From: Marinobacter subterrani
Lineage (GTDB): Bacteria; Pseudomonadota; Gammaproteobacteria; Pseudomonadales; Oleiphilaceae
Length of the DNA stretch: 64,000 bases
Reading direction: 5' to 3'
Assembly: GCF_001045555.1 (NCBI RefSeq)
Contig: NZ_LFBU01000001.1
Location: forward strand, 1,488,001 to 1,552,000
Positions 19,491 through 27,462 of this stretch are shown here, piece by piece. Below the pieces are notes generated by a model. The model did not search any database. It saw only the letters and a list, made by a program, of their open reading frames with translations, and was not told the DNA's origin. Both the position numbers and the translations under genes were made by a program. Each line of letters opens with the position of its first letter. Position 1 is the first letter of the stretch.

Positions 19491-19546
19491 ATGTCACAGA
19501 TACGTCACCTCGTGGTCACCGGTGTGTCACACCGTATTCATAGGCT
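19491..19546 (+). promoter_or_regulatory. Tandem PhoB-box-like repeats and candidate -10 upstream of olsB
   Basis: GTCAC occurs at 19493, 19504, 19515 and 19526, exactly 11 bases apart. This is the spacing of Pho boxes (7-bp CTGTCAT/C half sites with 4-bp spacers), here as four half sites. Ten bases after the last half site is TAGGCT (19541-19546), a weak -10 at the position used in PhoB-dependent promoters. A fifth GTCAC at 19475 is out of phase. The olsB ATG is 48 bases beyond the last half site. Confidence 0.7.
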
Positions 19547-19577
19547 TTCGGGAAATGGATACAAAAGAGACCACGCC

Positions 19578-20339
19578 ATGACCACACAGACCGCGAAAGC
19601 CCGCCGCAATGCACGCCAGCTGAAAGCCGACCTGACCCGGTGCCCGAAAAGGTTGGAGGCGGCGCAGCGCCTGCGCTACCGGGTGTTCTCGGAAGAGTAC
19701 GAAAGCGATCTCGGAGCGGAAACACCGGGCCTCGATGCCGATGCATTCGACGCCGTGTGCGACCACCTCATTGTGACGGACCAGGACACCGGTGAACTGG
19801 TGGCAACCACCCGGATCCTGCATCAGGAAAACTCCCGGGCCGTAGGCGGTTTCTACTCGGCCGGCGAGTTTGATCTGAGCGCCCTGGATAATCTGCCGGG
19901 CACAATCGCCGAACTGGGCCGCACCTGCGTCCACCCGGACTATCGCAACGGCGCCACCATCAGCCTGCTCTGGTCTGCCGTAGCCGACTATCTGGTTGAA
20001 CGGGATGTCGAATATATGATCGGGTGTGCCAGCATCGGTATGTCCGATGGCGGCCTGAAAGCCTGGCGTATTGCCCGCCACCTGCAGAAGGAATATCTGG
20101 CCGACCCGGCGTTCCTGGTCAAACCACGCCGGGAACTGCCCCATCTGACCGACACCCGGGACAACGACCGCCCGGTTGACGTACCCGCCCTTATCCGGGC
20201 CTACATGCGGCTGGGCGCGAGAGTCTGTGGCGAGCCGTGCTGGGACCCGGATTTCCGCTGCGCGGACCTGCTGGTCCTGCTGGAAGTCCGGAAACTGGCC
20301 GGCCGGTACAGCCGGCATTACATGCGTTCGGTGCCCTGA
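19578..20339 (+). CDS. olsB: L-ornithine N-alpha-acyltransferase (OlsB, GNAT fold)
   Basis: First step of ornithine-lipid synthesis: transfers a 3-hydroxyacyl chain from ACP to the alpha-amino group of ornithine, giving lyso-ornithine lipid. The 253 residues show the OlsB-type GNAT core: AAQRLRYRVFSEEYESDL, DHLIVTDQDTGELVATTRIL, and the acyl-carrier region IAELGRTCVHPDYRNG. The frame is open for 56 codons upstream, but that segment covers the promoter repeats and has no ribosome site. ATG at 19578 has AAGAGA upstream. The olsA gene follows after 27 bases. Phosphate-free ornithine lipids replace phospholipids in phosphate-starved bacteria, which fits the Pho-type repeats upstream. Confidence 0.88.
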   Translation: MTTQTAKARRNARQLKADLTRCPKRLEAAQRLRYRVFSEEYESDLGAETPGLDADAFDAVCDHLIVTDQDTGELVATTRILHQENSRAVGGFYSAGEFDLSALDNLPGTIAELGRTCVHPDYRNGATISLLWSAVADYLVERDVEYMIGCASIGMSDGGLKAWRIARHLQKEYLADPAFLVKPRRELPHLTDTRDNDRPVDVPALIRAYMRLGARVCGEPCWDPDFRCADLLVLLEVRKLAGRYSRHYMRSVP

Positions 20340-20366
20340 AGCCGGAACCCGCAGGAGGTCAAAAGC

Positions 20367-21227
20367 ATGGGCTGGCTCCGACTGGGCGTTCGCCTCACCA
20401 CCTTTACACTTTTTCTGGCGGCCACCACGTCCATCGCGACGGCCTTGCGCCTGGCGGATGGCATAACCCGGCGAACCGCCGACCGAACCCCCTGGGCCCG
20501 GTTCTGCTTCCGCTGGGCCTGCCGCTGCCTGGGACTGGACATCCACCAGCACGGTGCACCCGCAGACACCAACGTTCTGTTTGTCAGCAATCACATCAGC
20601 TGGACAGACATCCCGATCCTGGGCAGCCTGGCGCCGACCCGCTTCCTCTCGAAGGCAGAAGTCGGCCAGTGGCCGCTCATCGGCTGGCTTGCCAGGGAAG
20701 CGGGCACGCTCTTTATCAGGCGAGGCGGCGGACAGGCCAGGCGGGTCCGCAACCAGATCAGCGAAAACCTGAAAGCCGGTGAGTCCGTCCTGGTCTTCCC
20801 GGAGGGCACAACCAGCGCTGGCCTGACCGTGCTACCTCTCCACGGGCTCCTGCTCAAAGCCGCGTCAGAAAGCAACACGCCCATTCAGCCCGTCACCATC
20901 AGTTACCGTCGCGCGGGGCGGCCGGACCATCTGGCCCCGTTCATTGGTGACGATGACTTTCACCGCCACCTTCCGAGAATGCTCCGGCAGCCACCGGCAA
21001 GAGTGGATGTGGTTTTCCATCCGGTGGTCACAGTACCGGCAGAGACCGGAGCCGGCGATCTTACCCGCCAGCTACGTGAGGTGATGCTCGAAGGACTCGC
21101 CCGCGTTCACCGGGGCGAGCTGGATGATGGCGAAGCGTGCCCGGTCAGAACAGCGGGCGGCCCTGAGCGACCTCATCTTCCGTCGCTTCACGGCGGCCAA
21201 CAATCTCCAGATCAAAGTACAGGGTGA
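20367..21227 (+). CDS. olsA: Lyso-ornithine lipid O-acyltransferase (OlsA, PlsC family)
   Basis: Second step of ornithine-lipid synthesis: O-acylation of lyso-ornithine lipid at the membrane. The 286 residues begin with a hydrophobic anchor (about 10-30). The PlsC catalytic motif NHISWTD gives His76 and Asp81 (HX4D), and FPEGTTS is the third acyltransferase motif. A strong AGGAGG site precedes the ATG. Being downstream of olsB makes OlsA more likely than a general PlsC, though family members can do both. Its last 83 bases overlap the end of the convergent FKBP gene. Confidence 0.85.
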   Translation: MGWLRLGVRLTTFTLFLAATTSIATALRLADGITRRTADRTPWARFCFRWACRCLGLDIHQHGAPADTNVLFVSNHISWTDIPILGSLAPTRFLSKAEVGQWPLIGWLAREAGTLFIRRGGGQARRVRNQISENLKAGESVLVFPEGTTSAGLTVLPLHGLLLKAASESNTPIQPVTISYRRAGRPDHLAPFIGDDDFHRHLPRMLRQPPARVDVVFHPVVTVPAETGAGDLTRQLREVMLEGLARVHRGELDDGEACPVRTAGGPERPHLPSLHGGQQSPDQSTG

Positions 21228-21615
21228 AACCCGCCAGCGGGTGGTTGGCGTCTACCCTCACCAGATTACCATCGATACCGACCACCTGAACGATTTGCGC
21301 CTCATCCCCGGTGTTGGTCTGGAACTTCATGCCCACCTGAAGGTTTTCCACCCCCTCAAACAGTGAGCGGGGCACCTTGCGCACCAGCTCCGGCTTGGGC
21401 TCGCCATAGGCCATCGCCGGCGGCACCGTTACCTCCAGACAATCGCCCACATTGCGGTCTTTCACCGCCTGCTGGATGCCCTCGATAATCTCGGGGCTGC
21501 CGTAGACAAAATGCAGCGGCTCGCTGCCCTCGGAAGTATCGACCAGCTCGCCAATCTTGTTCTTCAACACATAATGAACGGTAAAAACGTCGGGTCTTGC
21601 TTGTGAAGCTGTCAT
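21145..21615 (-). CDS. FKBP-type peptidyl-prolyl isomerase, SlyD-like
   Basis: Predicted cytosolic prolyl isomerase/chaperone of 156 residues. It has the FKBP core split by an insert-in-flap region as in SlyD: VHYVLKNKIGELVDTSEGSEPLHFVYG, then GIQQAVKDRNVGDCLEVTVPPAMAYGE, then VDANHPLAGFTLYFDLEIVG. It lacks the His/Cys-rich metal-binding tail of E. coli SlyD. Its ATG overlaps the stop of the acetyl-CoA hydrolase gene by one base (TGATG), so translation is coupled. The 3' end overlaps olsA on the other strand by 83 bases. Confidence 0.9.
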   Translation of the reverse strand: MTASQARPDVFTVHYVLKNKIGELVDTSEGSEPLHFVYGSPEIIEGIQQAVKDRNVGDCLEVTVPPAMAYGEPKPELVRKVPRSLFEGVENLQVGMKFQTNTGDEAQIVQVVGIDGNLVRVDANHPLAGFTLYFDLEIVGRREATEDEVAQGRPLF

Positions 21616-23825
21616 CAGGGTTTCGAGTTTCCTGTATCCGGTGGTGTTTCGAGCTGCTGCAGGCCGTGAATAACCAGTCGCCGGTCCAGCTTGTCCCGCA
21701 ATCCGGAAGGGCTGGTCAGGCCCATGCGCTCAAGCAGGGCGCCATAGCGGCTTTCGTCGTCCCGGGCCCGGAGGGCCTGCCACAGGGTCGCCAGTTTACC
21801 ACGGCGAGTCGACGTTGCGGCCTTCAGCCCCTTAAGGGCTTTCCCTAAGGTCAGTTCTTCATCGGTGAAATCCCGGCCAAAGGGGAACGGCGGGAACAGC
21901 CCGGTATCGCCACTCAGCGATACTGCATGCCGGACTGCCTCGGGCGTGTTATTGCACCAGGAAGCCGGCAGCCTGAAAGCGGAATCCACCTTGCCCACTT
22001 TCTGGGCCTGCTCAAGAAGTTCCTGCTGGAAGCGGGAGTCGGCAATCCGAATCAGCCTCAGATACACCTGTTCATCCGGCTGCCCCCTCAGATCCGCAAT
22101 GCCGTACTCGGTGATCACGATGTCCCGGAGGTGCCGCGGAATGGTGCAGTGGCCGTAGTTGAACACAATGTTCGACAACACCTTGCCATGGGACTGCCGG
22201 GTGCTGCGAAGCGTCAGTATGGACCGGGCACCCGGCAGCTCATGAGCCATCGCCACAAAGTTGTACTGCCCACCTACACCACTGACCACCCGGCCATCCT
22301 CCAGCCCATCCGACACGCCGGCGCCGTTGAGGGTGTACATCATCGCCGAATTGATAAACCGGCCGTGAACCCGCTGCGCCGCCTTCAGCTTCTGATCACC
22401 AAACCGGTGATCATACAGATGGTTTATAAAGTTCACGCTGGTCATGCTGATCCGGGCACGCTGGTCGTCCGGCAATTCCCTGAGCGACTGGTAGAACCTT
22501 TCCGGGCCCACGTAGAAGCCCCCGTGCATGACAATGCCGCCGGTGAGCCGGTCGCCCAGAATCAGGGTCTGAATGGCTTCCCGGGCCTCGGGATCGTCCA
22601 GATCGCCTTCCACAGACTGATCCCCCGCACACAGCCGACCACCCCTGAATTCCACGGTGTCCCGGAAGATGCCGTAGCGGATCAACCAGCGCACATCCCG
22701 GGCCCGCAAGGGGCTGTCGATCAGTTTCTCCCGGCGCAATACATCCAGCGTCACCAGCGACACCTGCCCAGTGACGTCCCCGCGATTGAGCAGTGCCTGA
22801 AGGCCCGCATGGTCATACACCTCACGCCGGAGGATGCCCTGTTCCATCAGGTAGAGAAAGCCATCGACCATCATCTCGCTGCAGCCATAGAGTCCCTGCT
22901 CGAACGGACCGGTACCACCTGCTTCGGTGACCACCGGAAAATGCTCGTCAACCCGAAGGTGATCGAAGACAGCACGCCAGGCCTGGTTGTGTCTGTGCCG
23001 GAGTATGGCACTGTGAACCAGGGCGGCGCCCAGCGAACCGATGCCGACCTGGAGGGTGCCGCCGTCCTTCAGCAGGGCGCTGGCGTAGAATCCGATCAGA
23101 TGATCTTCCGGGCTTACCGACATTTCCGGGGCCGAGAAAAGCGGGTAATCACTGGAAGGCTGCTCAAGCACCATATCAAAACGGTCGGCCCCGATAGCGG
23201 CATCGTGCCCGAACCATGGCAGATTCCGGTTCAGTTCCGCCACCAGGGCGACGGGCGTGCCCGCCTCTTCCCGCTCCCGCAGCAGCGGGATCAGATCCAG
23301 CGTCAGATCCGGATTACAACTCAGGCTCACCTGCCCCGGTTGGCCGTGGGCATCGCCCGGTGCCACCATCTGTGCGACCACATTGACACTCAGGGCCATC
23401 AGGTCACGAACCGCGTGGGTGTAGTTGGTACAGACGTAATGGCGCTGCTGGGAACGATTGTTGAGATAGCTCCCGGCCTTGAAAAAGAACTCGGAGACCT
23501 GGACGTTTTGCGGCAGGCGATTGGCGGATACGTCCCGGGCATAGGCCAGCTCCGGGATGGCGCCGTAAAGGCGCTCCACGAACGGCCCCAGGAACCGCTG
23601 CTCCAGCGATGAACTGCCTTTCGGGGCCAGAAGCGAAAGTGCGGTGACAATGTGCAGGCGGATCTCGGGGTCATCCTTGGCCCGCTGATAGAGCGCATTC
23701 ACGAACCGGACGGGCTTGCCCAGCCCCAGCGGCAACCCCAGGGTAATGTTTTTGCCGACCCGGCGAATCACCTCATCAACGCAGGCGTTCACATCATTCG
23801 AAACCTGCCCTCTTGTCCCTGCCAT
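21615..23825 (-). CDS. Large acetyl-CoA hydrolase/transferase family protein
   Basis: A 736-residue member of the class I CoA-transferase/acetyl-CoA hydrolase family. Two CoA-transferase halves can be seen; the second includes TEYGIADLRGQPDEQVYLRLIRIADSRFQQ, the hallmark C-terminal motif, and VGGQYNFVAMAHELPGARSI. Family members such as butyryl-CoA:acetate CoA-transferases and succinyl-CoA:acetate transferases are about 430-500 residues. This protein is longer, with an inserted middle segment (roughly 340-430), a form I know from marine gammaproteobacteria without a defined substrate. ATG at 23825 follows AAGGAG. Coupled to the FKBP gene downstream. CoA donor and acceptor are not readable from the sequence. 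Confidence 0.8.
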   Translation of the reverse strand: MAGTRGQVSNDVNACVDEVIRRVGKNITLGLPLGLGKPVRFVNALYQRAKDDPEIRLHIVTALSLLAPKGSSSLEQRFLGPFVERLYGAIPELAYARDVSANRLPQNVQVSEFFFKAGSYLNNRSQQRHYVCTNYTHAVRDLMALSVNVVAQMVAPGDAHGQPGQVSLSCNPDLTLDLIPLLREREEAGTPVALVAELNRNLPWFGHDAAIGADRFDMVLEQPSSDYPLFSAPEMSVSPEDHLIGFYASALLKDGGTLQVGIGSLGAALVHSAILRHRHNQAWRAVFDHLRVDEHFPVVTEAGGTGPFEQGLYGCSEMMVDGFLYLMEQGILRREVYDHAGLQALLNRGDVTGQVSLVTLDVLRREKLIDSPLRARDVRWLIRYGIFRDTVEFRGGRLCAGDQSVEGDLDDPEAREAIQTLILGDRLTGGIVMHGGFYVGPERFYQSLRELPDDQRARISMTSVNFINHLYDHRFGDQKLKAAQRVHGRFINSAMMYTLNGAGVSDGLEDGRVVSGVGGQYNFVAMAHELPGARSILTLRSTRQSHGKVLSNIVFNYGHCTIPRHLRDIVITEYGIADLRGQPDEQVYLRLIRIADSRFQQELLEQAQKVGKVDSAFRLPASWCNNTPEAVRHAVSLSGDTGLFPPFPFGRDFTDEELTLGKALKGLKAATSTRRGKLATLWQALRARDDESRYGALLERMGLTSPSGLRDKLDRRLVIHGLQQLETPPDTGNSKP

Positions 23826-23996
23826 TACAAAGCTCCTTATCGGCTGAACCACATGTCACCAGAGGGGATGATCACACGAGCTACCAGCTCAGACAATGCG
23901 CGAGGTCATGATTGCGAGGCGTGGGACAGAGAGATGTCGTGGCGGGCGAACGCGGGCGCCGGGTAGAAGTAAGTCAGCAGGGAATACGAAAAGCGG

Positions 23997-24320
23997 TCAG
24001 AACTTCCATCTCAGGTTCAGGCAGGCGCCCTCGTTCAGCAGTGCAATTCCGTGGTCGGCCTGGGCGGGGTCGGAGGCATAGTGCTTGCCGGAATCCTTGG
24101 AGCGGCTCAATGTAAGGCTCAAAAGGCGCGATCCGATTTCGGTAAAGGCCTCGGACTCGTCGTCCTTGAAATCCCCGGACATCCGTTCCTGCAGCTCATA
24201 GAGCTGCTCGGCTGTCGGGGCTTTTTCGATCTCTTCGAACACACGCCCGGCGGCTTCGGCACGGACGACGAAAGCGACGAGATTGAGGGCGAGTAATGCG
24301 ACAAAGATGCGAATAATCAT
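23997..24320 (-). CDS. Small exported hypothetical protein
   Basis: A 107-residue protein with a clear signal peptide (IIRIFVALLALNLVAFVVRAEAAG, cleavage near AEA-AG). The mature part is acidic and helical (EEIEKAPTAEQLYELQERMSGDFKDDESEAF) with one Cys near the end and no recognised domain. It is alone on its strand: 171 gene-free bases lie before the acetyl-CoA hydrolase gene and 225 before the reductase gene. It may be a periplasmic protein of unknown role. Coding is supported by the signal peptide and base use. Confidence 0.6.
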   Translation of the reverse strand: MIIRIFVALLALNLVAFVVRAEAAGRVFEEIEKAPTAEQLYELQERMSGDFKDDESEAFTEIGSRLLSLTLSRSKDSGKHYASDPAQADHGIALLNEGACLNLRWKF

Positions 24321-24545
24321 GACACTGACAGAGACCTTTTTTCCGAAGCGGGAGTCTACGGATACCTATGGCTAAAGTCTAATGATTCAGCGCCAGAAAG
24401 ATGTGAGTTTGCACACAAACACGCCGCCTTTTTGTCACGAGATCAGCGCTTTTTTGTCAAAAAAAGATCCCCGATGTTTCAGTCTGTAACAACACCCCCA
24501 TCCATCCGGAGATGGACAGGAGTTCCGCTTATCCAACGGGGACGT

Positions 24546-25583
24546 TCACGGGCAGGGGTAGGTGAACTCCTGGTGAATCGCCTCAATGGCCTGCTGCACC
24601 TCCGGGCTCAGGGTGACACCGGCGGAGCCAATGTTTTCGCGCAGTTGCTCCATGGATGTCGCCCCAATGATGTTACTGGTGACAAAGCTGCGGCTGTTGA
24701 CATAGGCAAGCGCCATCTGGACCGGCGACAGCCCGTGCTGGCGGGCGAGCTCGACATAGGCCCGGGTGGCTTCCATGCCGCGGCTGTTGGTATAACGGCT
24801 GAACCGCTCATACAGGGTCATCCGCGCTTTTTCCGGCCACTTGCCGCCCAGATACTTGCCGGACAGCATACCGAAGGCCAGCGGCGAATAGGCCAGCAAG
24901 CCTGCCTGCTCCCGGTGGGCAATTTCCGCCATACCCACCTCGAACGACCGGTTCAGGAGGTTGTACGGGTTCTGGATGCTGGCCACCCGTGGCCAGCTCT
25001 TCTCGCGGGCCAGGCGCAGGTATTCCATGGTGCCCCAGGGCGTTTCGTTGGACAGGCCGACATGCCGGATCTTGCCCGCCTTGACCAGTTCATCCAGCGC
25101 CCCGAGGGTTTCTTCGATGGGCGTAAACTGTTCGTCCGGGTTGTTTTCATACCCCAGCTTGCCAAAGAAATTGGTCGCGCGGTCCGGCCAGTGCACCTGG
25201 TACAGATCGATGTAATCCGTCTGAAGGCGCTGCAGGCTGGCGTCGCAGGCGGCAACGATATGATCGCGGGTCAGGCGCGGCCCGTTACGCAGGTAACTCA
25301 GGCCATTGCCGGGGCCGGCGACCTTGGACGCAATCACCAGATCATCGCGCCGGCCTCTCCTGGCCAGCCAGTTGCCCAGATAGGTCTCGGTCAGCCCCTG
25401 GGTCTCCGCCTTCGGGGGCACCGGGTACATCTCCGCGGCATCAATGAAGTTGATGCCCTCGGCCATGGCGTAATCCAGCTGCTCGAATGCTTCCTGCTCG
25501 GTGTTCTGCTCGCCCCAGGTCATGGTGCCCAGGCAGATCAGGGTAACGTCGATATCCGTCTTTCCAAGCTTTCGTGTTTGCAT
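24546..25583 (-). CDS. Aldo/keto reductase, Tas-like
   Basis: NADP(H)-dependent oxidoreductase of 345 residues with the AKR TIM barrel. Visible catalytic set: Asp and Tyr in NFIDAAEMYP (about 51-60), Lys in VIASKVAG, His in YQVHWPDR. The long insert after EMYP and the Tas-type motif GNWLARRGRRDDLVIASK match E. coli Tas. Cofactor region ATSMEQLRENI lies near the C terminus. Substrate is unknown; Tas can rescue tyrosine auxotrophs in E. coli. Divergent from the glycosyltransferase gene across 114 bases that hold a Pho-type promoter on the other strand. Confidence 0.9.
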   Translation of the reverse strand: MQTRKLGKTDIDVTLICLGTMTWGEQNTEQEAFEQLDYAMAEGINFIDAAEMYPVPPKAETQGLTETYLGNWLARRGRRDDLVIASKVAGPGNGLSYLRNGPRLTRDHIVAACDASLQRLQTDYIDLYQVHWPDRATNFFGKLGYENNPDEQFTPIEETLGALDELVKAGKIRHVGLSNETPWGTMEYLRLAREKSWPRVASIQNPYNLLNRSFEVGMAEIAHREQAGLLAYSPLAFGMLSGKYLGGKWPEKARMTLYERFSRYTNSRGMEATRAYVELARQHGLSPVQMALAYVNSRSFVTSNIIGATSMEQLRENIGSAGVTLSPEVQQAIEAIHQEFTYPCP

Positions 25584-25620
25584 ATCGTCTCCGATTCGTT
25601 GCGATTAACGGGTAAAGGGA

Positions 25621-25665
25621 ATGTCACGGGAGTGTCGCAGAACTGTCATGCCAGGTTTCCATAGT
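25621..25665 (+). promoter_or_regulatory. PhoB-box promoter upstream of the glycosyltransferase gene
   Basis: Three 7-bp half sites on an 11-bp repeat: ATGTCAC (25621-25627), GTGTCGC (25632-25638) and CTGTCAT (25643-25649). The last is a perfect PhoB half site. Exactly 10 bases later is CATAGT (25660-25665), a -10 that differs by one base from the TATAGT of E. coli phoA at the same distance. The GTG start of the glycosyltransferase is 33 bases further. Confidence 0.75.
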
Positions 25666-25697
25666 AGAAGCATGTCAGAAGAAGCACAGGAAACACC

Positions 25698-26918
25698 GTG
25701 ACCAAGACCACGCAGGCCACCCGGCGCCAACAACACATTACCATTGTTTCGGAGACTTTTCCCCCGGAAATCAATGGCGTGGCAAACACGCTCAGGCACC
25801 TGTGCCAGGGGCTGATGCAGCGTGGGCACCGGGTAACCGTTATACGGCCGCGACAGCAACATGAGAGCAAGGGGTATTTCGCCAGCGCCGGAGAGGCCCT
25901 GTTCAACCGCGAGCATCTGGTTACCGGGTTGCCGCTGCCCGGCTACGCCAATCTGCGATTCGGCCTGGTACGCAGCAGCCGGCTGGAGAGACTCTGGGCA
26001 GCGGACCGCCCCGACGCGGTTTACGTGGCCACCCAGGGGCCGCTTGGTGTCGCCGCCACCACCGCGGCAAAGCAACTGGGCATTCCGGTGAGTTCCGGAT
26101 TCCATACCAATTTCCACAGCTACAGCCGCTACTACGGTGTCGGCATGCTTGAACGGCTGCTCTGCCTCTACGGGCGATGGTTCCATAACCGCACCGCCAT
26201 CACCCTGGTCCCCACCCGAAAAATGCAACAGAAAACCGGCGCCATGGGCATCCCGGCGACAGGGCTTTGGAGCCGGGGGGTTGATTGTCACCGTTTCAGC
26301 CCTCATCTAAGGGATAATGCTCTGCGCCAATCCTGGGGGCTTGAGGCCAACGACCGGGCCATCCTCTATGTGGGTCGACTGGCACCGGAGAAAAACCTTC
26401 GCATGGCAGTTGCCTGCTTCGAGCGCATCCGCGGGCTTCACCCCCAGGCAAAGTTTGTGCTGGTGGGCGATGGCCCGCTTCGGCGACAACTGGCCGAACG
26501 TCATCCGGACTACATTTTCTGTGGCACCCGCCGGGGCAACGACCTGGCCCGGCATTTCGCATCCGGTGATCTGTTCCTGTTCCCCAGCAAAACCGACACC
26601 TTCGGCAATGTTGTTCTCGAAGCCATGGCCAGTGGGCTTGGCGTGGTTGCCTTTGATGACGCCGCTGCCGCGGAACACATCCGGCACGAAGAAAACGGCA
26701 TGAAAGTGCCGCTGGACCAGGACGAGGCCTATGTGGACAGCGCCCTCCGGCTGGTCGACCAGCCGACACTGCTGAACCGGATTCGGGCCCAGGCCCGCCT
26801 GGACGCCCTGGAACTGAGCTGGAATTCGCAAATCGAACAGTTTGAACAACTGGTTTTCAACCAAACCGCAAAGGCCGGATACCATGTCATCAACAAGCAA
26901 AGCGTCTCGCTTCTTTGA
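25698..26918 (+). CDS. GT4-family glycosyltransferase (GT-B fold; SqdX/MgtA/Agt-like)
   Basis: A 406-residue glycosyltransferase. N-terminal acceptor domain: ITIVSETFPPEINGVANTLRHLCQGLMQRGH and SGFHTNFHSYSRYYGVG. The C-terminal nucleotide-sugar domain has LYVGRLAPEKNL and the retaining-GT4 EX7E region FPSKTDTFGNVVLEAMASGL. These are shared with lipid glycosyltransferases such as SqdX and Agt-type diacylglycerol glycosyltransferases and with mannosyltransferases MgtA. GTG start at 25698, AGGAAA upstream. Overlaps the PAP2 gene by 35 bases. The Pho-type promoter and PAP2 partner favour a glycolipid role (sugar onto diacylglycerol), but donor and acceptor are inferred, not shown. Confidence 0.8.
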   Translation: MTKTTQATRRQQHITIVSETFPPEINGVANTLRHLCQGLMQRGHRVTVIRPRQQHESKGYFASAGEALFNREHLVTGLPLPGYANLRFGLVRSSRLERLWAADRPDAVYVATQGPLGVAATTAAKQLGIPVSSGFHTNFHSYSRYYGVGMLERLLCLYGRWFHNRTAITLVPTRKMQQKTGAMGIPATGLWSRGVDCHRFSPHLRDNALRQSWGLEANDRAILYVGRLAPEKNLRMAVACFERIRGLHPQAKFVLVGDGPLRRQLAERHPDYIFCGTRRGNDLARHFASGDLFLFPSKTDTFGNVVLEAMASGLGVVAFDDAAAAEHIRHEENGMKVPLDQDEAYVDSALRLVDQPTLLNRIRAQARLDALELSWNSQIEQFEQLVFNQTAKAGYHVINKQSVSLL

Positions 26919-27462
26919 TCTGGCGGATCAGCGGGAATACGCGTTCTGCCAGTCCATCAACCGCGCCGTTCGGTTCAGGGCAGCACTGGGTTACTTGCGG
27001 CTGACCAGCCGGCTCGGAGACGGCTGGTTCTGGTATGCCCTGATTCTTGTCATTCCCCTGATCTACCCGGTCTCGGGGCCTGGCCTGGCTCTGCTGATGG
27101 CACTGACCGGACTTTCCTGCACTCTTGCTTACAAGCTGCTCAAACGATGGCTGATCCGGGAACGGCCGTTTATTTCATTTCCGGCCATCAACTGCGGCAC
27201 GCCGCCGCTGGACCGCTACAGTTTTCCCTCCGGCCACACACTCCATGCCGCCTGCTTTCAGGTTATGCTGGCCCTGGCAGAGCCGGTCCTGGCGTTGGCG
27301 GTACTGCCCTTCACCCTCAGTGTTGCCGCGTCACGGGTGATACTCGGATTGCATTACCCCAGCGATGTTCTCGCGGGCGCCCTGATCGGCGGACTGATGG
27401 GGTACGCAGCCATGGCCCTGGCCTACAGTGATTTTGTATTGCTCTTCGGCGGGGCGGCCTAA
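26884..27462 (+). CDS. PAP2-family phosphatase (membrane)
   Basis: A 192-residue integral membrane phosphatase. The three phosphatase motifs are intact: KRWLIRERP (KX6RP), YSFPSGH (PSGH) and [12 protein letters not shown] (SRX5HX3D). About five hydrophobic segments surround them. The frame is open upstream, but the ATG at 26884 has AAGG close by; it overlaps the glycosyltransferase end by 35 bases, implying co-translation. Family substrates include phosphatidate, phosphatidylglycerophosphate and undecaprenyl pyrophosphate. With the upstream glycosyltransferase, making diacylglycerol from phosphatidate is a sensible guess. Stops 4 bases inside the convergent dinB gene. Confidence 0.88.
   Translation: MSSTSKASRFFDLADQREYAFCQSINRAVRFRAALGYLRLTSRLGDGWFWYALILVIPLIYPVSGPGLALLMALTGLSCTLAYKLLKRWLIRERPFISFPAINCGTPPLDRYSFPSGHTLHAACFQVMLALAEPVLALAVLPFTLSVAASRVILGLHYPSDVLAGALIGGLMGYAAMALAYSDFVLLFGGAA

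Noticed and set aside
21927..23612. Long plus-strand frame of 561 codons opposite the CoA-transferase-like gene
   Set aside because: It is the antisense shadow of a GC-rich gene; the minus-strand protein has conserved motifs and this one has none.
24432..24462. Two GTCA motifs 22 bases apart (twice the Pho-box spacing)
   Set aside because: The middle half site is not recognisable, and the plus-strand orientation leads into the antisense side of the reductase gene, so there is no gene to control.
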